A DNA stretch of 64,000 nucleotides from Nitrospira sp. (GTDB lineage: Bacteria > Nitrospirota > Nitrospiria > Nitrospirales > Nitrospiraceae), in the NCBI GenBank assembly GCA_021323395.1, contig JAJONL010000011.1:1-64000 (forward strand), read 5' to 3'. Each line of letters opens with the position of its first letter. Position 1 is the first letter of the stretch. Position numbers and translations under genes: made by a program. Shown here piece after piece: positions 1 to 8,600 of the stretch. The notes below the pieces were generated by a model, which saw only the letters and a program-made list of their open reading frames with translations, had not been told where the DNA came from and searched no databases.

Positions 1-1
1 G

Positions 2-70
2 GCGATCTTCTGGCTCGGCGGGTTTGCCGTGGGCCTGATCATCAAACTGATTCTGCCTCAGAATCACTGA
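2..70 (+). CDS. C-terminal end of a small membrane protein (partial)
   Basis: The window opens inside a reading frame that ends with TGA at 68-70. The 22 visible residues are strongly hydrophobic (AIFWLGGFAVGLIIKLILPQNH broken at P19) and would form one membrane helix followed by a short polar tail. It lies 73 bases upstream of the phage-type coat gene in the same direction, so it may be another small virion or assembly protein of the same element. The N-terminus is outside the window and the family cannot be identified from this tail. Confidence 0.45.
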   Translation, partial: AIFWLGGFAVGLIIKLILPQNH

Positions 71-143
71 GGCGCTCGTCCGTCGGCGAGGGTTCCGGCG
101 GCGCGGGTGGACGAGTCCACCAGATAGCACAAGGAGGTGCTCT

Positions 144-359
144 ATGAAGGGTGCGGGATGGGTGAAGGGACTCACGGGGTTCCTGACGGCGTTGGTCTTC
201 GCCTTGGGCGTGCCGGCGCTGTCGTTTGCACAGTTGTTTCCGGTCTCAGCAGATGTGGCCACGGTGCGGGCCGATCTGCTTTTGTGGGCAGCGGCCCTGA
301 TTGGGGTGGCGTTGGCCATCTATGCGTTTAAACGCGTGAAGGCGATTGTGGGCGGGTAA
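144..359 (+). CDS. Putative major coat protein of a filamentous phage (inovirus pVIII-like)
   Basis: This 71-residue protein has the layout of inovirus major coat proteins. Residues 1-29 form a signal peptide with a basic start, a hydrophobic core and a cleavage site after SFA (A29). The mature 42 residues have an acidic, amphipathic start (D37, D44), one membrane helix (about 45-62) and a basic end (K63, R64, K66). Mature coat proteins of Ff, Pf1 and Pf3 have this acid-hydrophobic-basic plan and similar size. The start is set by AAGGAGG at 130-136. A strong hairpin terminator follows directly, as after gene VIII in Ff phages. Another frame (137-331) is a shadow. The assignment rests on architecture, not on a database match; a small secreted pilin-like or unrelated membrane peptide remains possible. 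Confidence 0.6.
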   Translation: MKGAGWVKGLTGFLTALVFALGVPALSFAQLFPVSADVATVRADLLLWAAALIGVALAIYAFKRVKAIVGG

Positions 360-368
360 GGCCCAGCG

Positions 369-398
369 AGGCAGGCTGGCAGCAGCCTGCCTCCTTTT
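369..398 (+). terminator. Rho-independent-type terminator after the coat gene
   Basis: A perfect 10-bp stem (AGGCAGGCTG at 369-378, CAGCCTGCCT at 383-392) with a GCAG loop is followed by CCTTTT. It starts 10 bases after the coat stop codon. In filamentous phages a strong central terminator follows the major coat gene, which fits the reading of the upstream gene. Confidence 0.7.
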
Positions 399-415
399 CC
401 GAAACACATCACAAA

Positions 416-529
416 ATGAGAGTGGCAGAGGATGCGTTAGCGACCGACCTCGTCGCCTGGGGGACGGCCGCGATCGGGCTCGCGCTCGTGGCCGCAGGGG
501 CGGCTTGGGTGTTGCGGCTGCTGCGCTAA
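416..529 (+). CDS. Tiny single-helix membrane protein (37 aa)
   Basis: ATG at 416 opens 37 codons ending with TAA at 527-529. The product has a short acidic start (residues E5, D6, D11), a continuous alanine/leucine/glycine-rich helix (about 13-34) and a basic end (R34, R37). Size and charge plan resemble minor coat proteins such as pVII or pIX of inoviruses, and it follows the coat gene and its terminator in the same direction. No clear Shine-Dalgarno sequence is seen (only CACAAA before the ATG). Its stop overlaps the stop of the convergent radC-like gene by four bases. The function is inferred from size, topology and position only. Confidence 0.4.
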   Translation: MRVAEDALATDLVAWGTAAIGLALVAAGAAWVLRLLR

Positions 530-1029
530 GCGCCGGGCCAGCCCTGATCGGCGAAGCTGTAGTAGCGTTCTTCGGCGAGGATGAGATGATCCAGCAACGG
601 AATGCCGAACAGATCTCCAGCGTCGCGCAGTCGCTTGGTCAGGACGCGATCTTCGGGACTCGGCGTAATATCGCCGGATGGATGGTTGTGGCCGCAAATC
701 CAGGCGCCGGCATTCATGAGGATGAGGGGTTTGAAGACCTCACGGGGATGCACAATGGCCAAGGTGAGCGAGCCAGTCGAGACCACATTGATGCCGATGA
801 GCCCATGCTTCGCGTCCAGGCCGCAGACCAGGAACTGTTCCCGGTCCAACCCGGCAAACAGCGGCCGGAAAATCGCGGCAGCGGCGTCCGACGTGTGTAC
901 GGATTCCGCAGCCGGAATGGCACGGCCCTCGCGCACAAGCGTGACGCGGTACCGAGGGACACCGTATTTCCGAACCGGGTTCATTGGCCGTACACCGTTC
1001 GAGGAACCGAGAGAGCTGTCAACGGACAT
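526..1029 (-). CDS. RadC-type JAB domain protein
   Basis: This 167-residue protein carries the JAMM metal-binding signature of the RadC family: H114-N-H116 followed by S124 and D127 (HxHx7Sx2D), with the surrounding CGHNHPSGD typical of RadC. It covers only the JAB domain and lacks the N-terminal helix-hairpin-helix part of chromosomal RadC, as usual for copies carried by integrative elements and prophages. The biochemical role of these short versions is not settled; they are annotated as putative DNA-repair or metallo-isopeptidase-like proteins. The start at 1029 is supported by AAGGAGG six to seven bases upstream. It is convergent with the tiny membrane gene and divergent from the HTH gene, and probably belongs to the element integrated at the tRNA-Lys gene. 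Confidence 0.8.
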   Translation of the reverse strand: MSVDSSLGSSNGVRPMNPVRKYGVPRYRVTLVREGRAIPAAESVHTSDAAAAIFRPLFAGLDREQFLVCGLDAKHGLIGINVVSTGSLTLAIVHPREVFKPLILMNAGAWICGHNHPSGDITPSPEDRVLTKRLRDAGDLFGIPLLDHLILAEERYYSFADQGWPGA

Positions 1030-1057
1030 GTCCGCCTCCTTCTGAAATTATGTTCTA

Positions 1058-1087
1058 GCCCCACCCTTCACAAACCAAGGGTGGGGC
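1058..1087. repeat. Perfect 11-bp inverted repeat between divergent element genes
   Basis: GCCCCACCCTT (1058-1068) and AAGGGTGGGGC (1077-1087) form a perfect stem with an 8-base loop, 28 bases upstream of the radC-like start. No T-run follows on either strand, so it is not a typical terminator. It could be an operator, a transcript leader structure or a replication/packaging hairpin of the element. Confidence 0.55.
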
Positions 1088-1269
1088 GTAGAAGAAGAGG
1101 CGGCACGGGGCTCTCGCAGCGGGCAGGCCTGGAGGGGGCGGAGACCGGCACGGAGGGGACCGGGAAGGCCTGGCCCACTGCTCTCCAGCCACGGGTCGTA
1201 CCCACTGGGGGCTCACTCTTCGACCCAAGCCGGACAGCACAGAGGCGTTTCAGTGAGAGCGGGAAAAGA

Positions 1270-1551
1270 ATGAATCAAGAAGAGCAAGCGAACGCGACTC
1301 TAGAGATCATGACCCTGGCCGAAGCGGCGATCTATCTGCGCGTGTCGAAATCCACGCTGTATCAGCGGAAGGATATTCCGAGGCATCGCATGCCAGGATC
1401 ACGAGAAGTCAGATTTCTCAAAGACGAGCTGATCGCATGGTTGAAAAGTGGTGAGGGAGCAGCGCTGCCGGCCGCGTCTCGCGGGCTGGTTTTCCCACTA
1501 GACAGCGCCCCTGCCACTGTTTACCATCGGAACCCAAAATATCGGGGATGA
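1270..1551 (+). CDS. AlpA/excisionase-like helix-turn-helix protein
   Basis: The 93-residue product begins at ATG 1270 and contains a MerR/excisionase-type winged HTH near residues 11-60: a TLAEAAIYLRVSKSTLY helix pair, then basic residues and FLKDELIAWL. Such proteins act as recombination directionality factors or as transcription regulators of prophages and integrative elements. The reading frame is open far upstream (to 346), but those 300 codons lie over the antisense of the radC-like gene and are not credible. The gene ends three bases before the recombinase start, so the two are almost certainly cotranscribed, as is usual for excisionase-integrase pairs. No good Shine-Dalgarno sequence is visible (GGGAAAAGA directly before the ATG may serve). 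Confidence 0.75.
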   Translation: MNQEEQANATLEIMTLAEAAIYLRVSKSTLYQRKDIPRHRMPGSREVRFLKDELIAWLKSGEGAALPAASRGLVFPLDSAPATVYHRNPKYRG

Positions 1552-1554
1552 CTC

Positions 1555-2868
1555 ATGGCCTATACGATCACCAAGCGACGCACGAACAAAGGTCTCGCCT
1601 TTGATCTCTATTTCCGGTGGAAGGGTCAACGCTATCGCCCCTTGTTGGGCTATGACCTCTCACCCGACCAAGCACAACAGTCTGCCATCGAACTCATTCA
1701 CAAAATTCAAACGCAAGAGGTCGAGAAACCCCGTTCGCTCATGACCCTCCACGATGTCCTCCCCTTGTATTGGCAGGCGTTCGAAGTCAAAAAGCGGATC
1801 GATCGCACGCGGCCTGAAGGGATTCTCGAAAATCACATTCTTTCCTGCCATACATGCGTGAAGAGTGATCTCTCCTGTAGTCATCGGTTTGGGCATCAGC
1901 CGCTCGCTTCACTTCGACCAGAAGATGGGCTCAGATATGTGAAGGCCCGGCTAGACGAAGGAGCGACCGCCGGCACGGTCCGTCGTGAATGGCAGGTCCT
2001 CAATCGAATTCTCAATGTGGCCGTGCGCTACGAGAAACTGGACAGAAACCCGCTGAAGCATGTCGAACTGCCCGATGCAGATAAACGAACCAGAATCGCA
2101 GAGCCAGGAGAACTGTCTCTCATTAGCACGATGCGAGAGAACGATCCCACTAAGCTCGAATGCCGGCAAGAGCTCTGGCGGATTATTCAGGTGGCGGTCT
2201 CGGTGGGCCTGCGAGAAGGGAAAATTCTGGAGATCGAACGTTCGTGGGTGAAGAAGCGAGAGGATGGATACTGGTTGTGTCTCCCGCCCGCCGCAAGCCG
2301 TATCAAAGGAACCCCGCAAGAAGTGCCGCTGAACCGAACGGCCATGCTTGCGCTAGGGGCTGAGGTCCCTTCGCTCGCCGATGGTCGGGTGTTTCGCCGT
2401 TGGACTCACCAGCGGGCATTTAAGGAATACTGGAGTGAGACCTGTCGCCGGGTGGGGATTCACGATCTGCATTTTCACGACCTGCGACATACCTTCGCGA
2501 CCAGATTGCAGCGTATTGGTGTGGATTACGAAGTCCGTCAGGCACTCCTTGGCCATCGCATGCCCGGCATGACCGCGAACTATTCCCATGGGGGCCCGGA
2601 GTGGGATCGAAAGCTGAGATTAGCTGTGGAAGGACTCGAAAGAGCCTATCCGTTGTCCTATGGATTGTCCTATGAGGCTAAGGCGGCAGTGGGGCAAACT
2701 GCAGAAGTCATTGATTTGAATGGTGAGTCGGCTGGGATTCGAACCCAGGACCCTCGCCTTAAAAGGGCGATGCTCTACCAGCTGAGCTACCGACTCTCCC
2801 GCACACAGGGCCAATACATTCTCACATACTCACATGGGGATCGTGACGGAGGGGGATCATACCACTGA
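1555..2868 (+). CDS. int: Tyrosine recombinase (integrase) running into tRNA-Lys
   Basis: This 437-residue phage-type tyrosine recombinase would catalyse integration and excision of the element. The catalytic set is visible: R220 in GLREGK, K251, H308-x-L-R311, H334 in LLGH and Y343 in NYSHG. An Arm-type N-terminus and core-binding domain precede it. The core-binding part contains an unusual cluster C98-x2-C101-x6-C108-x-H110 that could bind zinc. Everything after residue about 388 is encoded by the antisense strand of the tRNA-Lys gene and the flanking chromosome, so the present C-terminus was created by integration. The gene starts three bases after the HTH gene. Base composition appears slightly lower in GC than the host genes to the right. 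Confidence 0.9.
   Translation: MAYTITKRRTNKGLAFDLYFRWKGQRYRPLLGYDLSPDQAQQSAIELIHKIQTQEVEKPRSLMTLHDVLPLYWQAFEVKKRIDRTRPEGILENHILSCHTCVKSDLSCSHRFGHQPLASLRPEDGLRYVKARLDEGATAGTVRREWQVLNRILNVAVRYEKLDRNPLKHVELPDADKRTRIAEPGELSLISTMRENDPTKLECRQELWRIIQVAVSVGLREGKILEIERSWVKKREDGYWLCLPPAASRIKGTPQEVPLNRTAMLALGAEVPSLADGRVFRRWTHQRAFKEYWSETCRRVGIHDLHFHDLRHTFATRLQRIGVDYEVRQALLGHRMPGMTANYSHGGPEWDRKLRLAVEGLERAYPLSYGLSYEAKAAVGQTAEVIDLNGESAGIRTQDPRLKRAMLYQLSYRLSRTQGQYILTYSHGDRDGGGSYH
2721..2796 (-). tRNA. tRNA-Lys (UUU), integration target
   Basis: The minus strand folds into a complete tRNA: acceptor GAGTCGG (2790-2796) pairs with CCGACTC (2725-2731), discriminator A at 2724 and encoded CCA at 2721-2723. The anticodon loop CTTTTAA gives anticodon TTT, for lysine. 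The T loop is the standard TTCGAAT. The 3' end faces the integrase, the usual arrangement when an element has inserted in the 3' part of a tRNA gene and restored it. It overlaps the end of the integrase frame in antisense. Confidence 0.95.
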
Positions 2869-2918
2869 CACGTGATGATTCGCTACGGCAAGCGATACGT
2901 TCCATGGACAACCGGCGC

Positions 2919-4322
<1,404 letters not shown>

Positions 4323-4412
4323 TCATGGTAGGATCCGCCTCGCTGTTTGTCAAGCAAGGTTTTGCAGGTGCCGTCCCTCACTGCGCCTACCTGGTACCCA
4401 CTCCCTTCTCCC

Positions 4413-4453
4413 AAGGCGGGATCCTATGTGGCCTTCACTGCGCGCATCGAGCG
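4413..4453. repeat. 41-bp intergenic direct repeat, copy 1
   Basis: The segment beginning AAGGCGGGATCCTATGTGG and ending GCATCGAGCG recurs at 4611-4651 with one difference (T for C). The two copies are 198 bases apart in the same orientation. Confidence 0.8.
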
Positions 4454-4610
4454 GAACACATTCCGATCGTGCTCGCTCGATTGGATTCGCCCTCCCTTTC
4501 CCCTAGAGGCGATGCCCTCGTCACCCTTTCCCTGCGCGCGTCCAACGAGGGGCTTCCTTACAACCTTACGCTTGAGGTGTAGGCCCTTCGTCCCTCAGTA
4601 CTCTCCTCCG

Positions 4611-4651
4611 AAGGCGGGATCCCATGTGGCCTTCACTGCGCGCATCGAGCG
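4611..4651. repeat. 41-bp intergenic direct repeat, copy 2
   Basis: This copy matches 4413-4453 at 40 of 41 positions. It is followed by a GC-rich stretch before the tRNA-Ala gene. The repeat is unrelated to the palindromic family found elsewhere in the window. Confidence 0.8.
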
Positions 4652-4817
4652 AGCACGTGTCCTCTGCGCGCTCTGCGAGCAAGAAGGACGCATGGGCTCC
4701 CGCCTCTCCCTCACCTTTTCTTGACTGGCAAAATCCGGCCATGCTAGATTGCAGAGTTACATCTGCAACGGTTTTCTTTTTTCCCGTGCCTGTGCACATG
4801 TACATACAAGCTTACGT

Positions 4818-4893
4818 GGGGCTGTGGCGCAGTTGGGAGCGCGCGTGAATGGCATTCACGAGGTCGCCGGTTCAATCCCGGCCAGCTCCACCA
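4818..4893 (+). tRNA. tRNA-Ala (GGC)
   Basis: Acceptor GGGGCTG (4818-4824) pairs with CAGCTCC (4883-4889) with one G-U pair; discriminator A and an encoded CCA follow (4890-4893). The anticodon stem CGTGA/TCACG encloses loop ATGGCAT, giving anticodon GGC for alanine. The T arm GCCGG-TTCAATC-CCGGC is canonical. Confidence 0.96.
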
Positions 4894-5044
4894 AACAACG
4901 CTTGTTTCGATGAATACTCCGAATGTGTGCGAGGATGCCTACAATAAGAACCCCTGGTTGCTCGCCTCTATAATGAGGGTGTTTGACAGGCCATTGCGCA
5001 TCCTCGCCGCACGCTTCACCTCTTACCCTTGATATTCGTGATCC

Positions 5045-6886
5045 ATGCTGCAGCTTGAGTCGGTCCATAAACAATTTGCCACCAAAGTCCTGCTCGATGG
5101 AGCGACCGCGCACTTGCGCCCCGGCGCGCGCGTCGGTCTCGTCGGCCCGAACGGGGTCGGGAAAACCACTCTCTTCCGAATGATTCTTGGCGAGGAGTCT
5201 CCCGACGAGGGGTCTATCCGCAAGCGCCCCCGGCTGCGAATCGGCTATCTTCCGCAGGAACTGGAAACCATTGTCGGAAAGACGGTGCTGGATGCCGCCC
5301 ACCGAGACTTGTACCCCGAGCATGAAGCCGAACGCATTCTCTCCGGATTAGGTTTCTCTGAAGCCGATTTCTCGCGGCCGATTGAGAACCTCTCCGGCGG
5401 ATACCGCATGCGGGTCGCGTTGGCGCACTTGTTGCTGTCGAATCCCGACGTGCTCATGCTGGACGAGCCGACGAACCACCTGGACAAGCCGACACAACGC
5501 TGGTTCGAGCGATTTCTTCTCGATTCCAATCTCACCCTCCTGGTCATCAGTCACGACACAAAGTTTCTGGATGGGATCGCCACTCATATCTGGGAACTTC
5601 GCGATCGAACCATTCAGGAGTTCCGAGGCAACTATACGAAGTTTCGGGAACTACGAGCGGCTAGGGATGCCCAAATCGAATCCGCCGCCAACCGGCAGAG
5701 CAAAGAAGTAGCCCGGGTCCAGAACTTCATCGATCGTTTCCGGTATCAGGCCAACAAAGCCAAACAGGTCCAATCTCGCATCAAGCAGTTGGATAAGGTG
5801 AAACTGATCGAGCGGCAGCGCGATACGAAACGTGTGCGCTTCAAGTTTCCACTCCCGGCGGCGAGCGGCCGGCATGTCCTGGAACTGAAGGGTGTAGCCA
5901 AGAGTTACGGAGAGAAGGTGATCTACCGCTCTTTGGATTTTACGGCGGAACGCGGCCAACGAGTGGCCTTGGTCGGGGAGAACGGGGCGGGCAAGAGCAC
6001 GCTGCTCAAAATTCTCGCCGGCGTGCTGCCCTTTGAAAAAGGATCACGCCACGTGGGGCATGGAGCCACGATCCATTATTTTGCGCAGCATCAGGCAGAA
6101 TCGCTGAACCCGGAAGATACGATTCTGGAATCCTTGGCGGAGGTGTCGGCGCGTGCTGAAATGAATTTTTTACGCGGGATTGCCGGCGCGTTTCTATTCT
6201 CGGGGGACGATCAAAAGAAACCGATCAAGGCATTGAGCGGCGGCGAACGCAATCGCGTGGCCTTGGCGCGCATGCTCGTGGAACCGGCCAATACCCTCCT
6301 GCTCGACGAGCCGACCAATCATTTGGATCCTGCCTCCGTGGACATGCTGACCGACGCTCTGACCGATTTCCCCGGCACGATCGTCTTCATTTCTCACGAT
6401 CCGACCTTCCTCACCAGAGTCGCCACCCTGGTCGTCGAAGTCGACGAGGGTCAGGCAAAAAACTATTTCGGAGACTACGAGTACTTTCTGTGGAAGAAAG
6501 CGCAGGAATTCGAATCGATCAAAGAATCGAGCGCAGAACTCAGCGCGGCGCGGTCCAACAAGTCGTCCGGTCCAACCAAGGCAATGGCGTCACAGGTTCA
6601 TCCGAAGGTGGACGGCGGGGAACGGCGAGACCTGACTAAGACTCAGGCACGCCTCGAAAAGCAAGTGTCCCGTGCAGAAGCCGAAATCGCGACCATGGAA
6701 ACCAAAGTGAAGGCTCGTGAACAGGAACTGACCGATCCCGCCCTGTACCAAGAGTTCAGCCGATGGGGTGATTTGCAGCGCGAACAGGAGGGTTGGAAGA
6801 AGGAACTCAAGCGACTCACGGCACGCTGGGAATCATTGTCGGAGGAATTGCAGGGAGTGCGGGAGAAACTGACAGCGGCCGGTTAA
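5045..6886 (+). CDS. ABC-F family ATPase (Uup/YheS-like)
   Basis: This 613-residue protein has two ABC ATPase domains and no membrane segments, the mark of the ABC-F family, whose members act on ribosomes (translation factors such as EttA, YheS, Uup). Domain 1 has Walker A GPNGVGKTT (residues 34-42), signature LSGGYRMRVALA and DEPTNHLD. Domain 2 has GENGAGKST (about 311-319), signature LSGGERNRVALA and DEPTNHLD. A charged linker sits between them and a C-terminal coiled coil (about 510-610) resembles the Uup/YheS tail. A TATAAT hexamer at 4969-4974 could be part of its promoter. The stop overlaps the stop of the convergent PilZ-like gene by four bases. Which subfamily it belongs to cannot be fixed here. 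Confidence 0.9.
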   Translation: MLQLESVHKQFATKVLLDGATAHLRPGARVGLVGPNGVGKTTLFRMILGEESPDEGSIRKRPRLRIGYLPQELETIVGKTVLDAAHRDLYPEHEAERILSGLGFSEADFSRPIENLSGGYRMRVALAHLLLSNPDVLMLDEPTNHLDKPTQRWFERFLLDSNLTLLVISHDTKFLDGIATHIWELRDRTIQEFRGNYTKFRELRAARDAQIESAANRQSKEVARVQNFIDRFRYQANKAKQVQSRIKQLDKVKLIERQRDTKRVRFKFPLPAASGRHVLELKGVAKSYGEKVIYRSLDFTAERGQRVALVGENGAGKSTLLKILAGVLPFEKGSRHVGHGATIHYFAQHQAESLNPEDTILESLAEVSARAEMNFLRGIAGAFLFSGDDQKKPIKALSGGERNRVALARMLVEPANTLLLDEPTNHLDPASVDMLTDALTDFPGTIVFISHDPTFLTRVATLVVEVDEGQAKNYFGDYEYFLWKKAQEFESIKESSAELSAARSNKSSGPTKAMASQVHPKVDGGERRDLTKTQARLEKQVSRAEAEIATMETKVKAREQELTDPALYQEFSRWGDLQREQEGWKKELKRLTARWESLSEELQGVREKLTAAG

Positions 6887-7254
6887 TCCGTCGATTTCAG
6901 CGTCTCTTCCAGATAGTAGTACAACCAGCGGTTCTTCTCCTTCGTCACCAAATCATCCCAGACCACCCCGATCAACATTCCCTTTTCCCAGGATTTCACC
7001 CAGGCGACCGTCGCGCCCAATTTCTCTTGCTGCTCCACGCGATCAGGATCGAGGAATGCCAATGAAACGGTAATCTTGGCGCCGATCGGCAAGGTCTCCT
7101 TCGAATGAAGTCCGGCCCCGATCTTATTGACATTGTTCAATACTGCGGTGAATCCCTTCGCGCCGTTCTGGGGGGAGACCAAGGCAGACCCAACCAAGGA
7201 GAGGGCCTGGGAGATGGCCTTGATCGGTTTGAGCCCCGGGATCGTCATGCACAT
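6883..7254 (-). CDS. PilZ-like domain protein
   Basis: The 123-residue product resembles PilZ proteins, which often bind cyclic di-GMP: a beta strand, an NxxxxGAGLHS turn (around residues 42-51, where PilZ proteins have the D/NxSxxG motif), then LPIGAKITVSLAF and a final strand pair before a helix. The usual upstream RxxxR motif is not evident, so c-di-GMP binding is doubtful. The start at 7254 would overlap the end of rarA by 131 bases in another frame; no shorter start preserves the domain. The overlap suggests translational coupling, or that the 3' end of rarA has been extended. Confidence 0.55.
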   Translation of the reverse strand: MCMTIPGLKPIKAISQALSLVGSALVSPQNGAKGFTAVLNNVNKIGAGLHSKETLPIGAKITVSLAFLDPDRVEQQEKLGATVAWVKSWEKGMLIGVVWDDLVTKEKNRWLYYYLEETLKSTD

Positions 7255-8455
7255 ACCGATAGCCCTTACCGTAGCCGATCTCTTTCATGAGCGAGGTGAC
7301 CGCGTTGCGCAAGTGCAACGGCACTCCAAGGTTGCCGTGCTGCCTGGCATCTTGAACGGCTTCTTTCAGTCCTACGTAGGAAGCATTGTCCTTCGGCCGA
7401 GAGGCCAAATAGGTGGTTCCGTGGGCCAGGTTGATCTGAGCTTCGGGAAGACCTACGAACTCTACCGCCTGCGCAACCGCATTGACTACGACCAGAGCAA
7501 GGGGATCGGCATTGCCGATATCTTCCGACGCAAAAATGACCATACGCCGGGCAATGAACCGCGGGTTCTCCCCTCCCTCCAGCATACGCGCCAACCAGTA
7601 GAGTGCTCCGTCTGCATCGGAGTCGCGCAGGCTCTTGATGTAGGCCGATACCAGATTGTAATGCTCCTCGCCTGACTTGTCGTACCGCAGCGACTTTTTG
7701 AGCAACGCCGCTTCCAGGACCTGCTCATCAATGGTCCGTGACCCGTCCAGACCGACCGAGGTCTGGACGGCGACGAACTCCAGCGCGGTCAAGAGGCTCC
7801 TGGCATCGCCGTTGCCGAAGGCGATGAGCCGTTCGCGCGCGAGTGGACGCAAATCAATTCGAAGAGAACCAAGGCCCCGCTCCCTATCCACAATGGCGCG
7901 ATCCAGAATCAAGCCGAGCGCCTCTTCGGTCAGAGGCTTGAGGATCACGACGAGTGAGCGAGACAGCAACGGCGCGATCAATTCAAATGAAGGATTTTCC
8001 GTCGTCGCCCCGATGAGCACCACTGTCCCCCGCTCGACATGCGGAAGAAACGCATCCTGCTGGGCTTTATTAAAACGGTGAATTTCGTCGACGAAGAGTG
8101 TCGTCGCTTGTCCCATGGCTCGCCGCCGTTCGGCGGCCTTGATGATGTCCCGCAGCTCGGGTATGCCGCCGGTGACCGCGGAAAAAGGAACGAACTGCGA
8201 GTGCGTATAGCCCGCCACCAACCCTGCCAACGTCGTTTTCCCGCACCCGGGCGGCCCCCAGAAGATGACAGAGGACAGCTCATCCTGCTCGATGGCCTTC
8301 CTCAACGGACGGCCCGGTCCCACCACCTCGTCCTGCCCCACGAGATCATCGAAGTCTCGGGGGCGCATCCGTTCCGCAAGCGGAACCTTGCCGGGACGAG
8401 CCTCAGCCTGAGGTGCCTGAAACAGATCTCCGGTCGAATCCTGAGGTGACATCAT
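7124..8455 (-). CDS. rarA: Replication-associated recombination protein A (AAA+)
   Basis: RarA/MgsA (Mgs1/WRNIP1 family) is a cytoplasmic AAA+ ATPase of the clamp-loader clade that acts at stalled replication forks. The 443-residue sequence has Walker A GPPGCGKT (67-74), Walker B LFVDEIHRFNKAQQD, sensor 1 GATTENPSFE and the C-terminal MgsA region with YGKGYRYVHDDP. After that motif the family normally has a GRxFYxPxxRG ending; here the last 25 residues differ and overlap the PilZ-like gene in another frame. The start may be at either of the first two methionines. It diverges from the hydrolase gene, with the two coding starts close together. Confidence 0.93.
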   Translation of the reverse strand: MMSPQDSTGDLFQAPQAEARPGKVPLAERMRPRDFDDLVGQDEVVGPGRPLRKAIEQDELSSVIFWGPPGCGKTTLAGLVAGYTHSQFVPFSAVTGGIPELRDIIKAAERRRAMGQATTLFVDEIHRFNKAQQDAFLPHVERGTVVLIGATTENPSFELIAPLLSRSLVVILKPLTEEALGLILDRAIVDRERGLGSLRIDLRPLARERLIAFGNGDARSLLTALEFVAVQTSVGLDGSRTIDEQVLEAALLKKSLRYDKSGEEHYNLVSAYIKSLRDSDADGALYWLARMLEGGENPRFIARRMVIFASEDIGNADPLALVVVNAVAQAVEFVGLPEAQINLAHGTTYLASRPKDNASYVGLKEAVQDARQHGNLGVPLHLRNAVTSLMKEIGYGKGYRYVHDDPGAQTDQGHLPGPLLGWVCLGLPPERREGIHRSIEQCQ

Positions 8456-8600
8456 GGCTGCTCTGGGTGAAGCTCTTCCTTTATTCTATCCGTCACGTAC
8501 GAACCGCCGCAATCCGCCGGCGCTTTCGTTGCTTTTCTCTGCTCTTGATTCTCTGTTCGAGCAATGGTACCACCCCAGTATCATCCGAACGGACTCGAAA

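Noticed and set aside
346-1269. Long plus-strand reading frame upstream of the HTH gene
   Set aside because: The frame is open but lies antisense to the radC-like gene and its codons have no family similarity; the HTH protein starts at 1270.
4325-4805. Several 70-125 codon frames in the purA to tRNA-Ala gap
   Set aside because: They overlap each other on both strands, cover the direct repeats, are Arg/Ser/Pro-rich and lack Shine-Dalgarno sequences or family features.
4969-4974. TATAAT as a sigma-70 -10 element for the ABC-F gene
   Set aside because: No -35 hexamer at suitable spacing is visible, so it is mentioned only in the gene entry.
4856-5323. Minus-strand frame of 155 codons across tRNA-Ala and the start of the ABC-F gene
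   Set aside because: It includes the antisense of the tRNA and of the ABC-F start, so it is a shadow.
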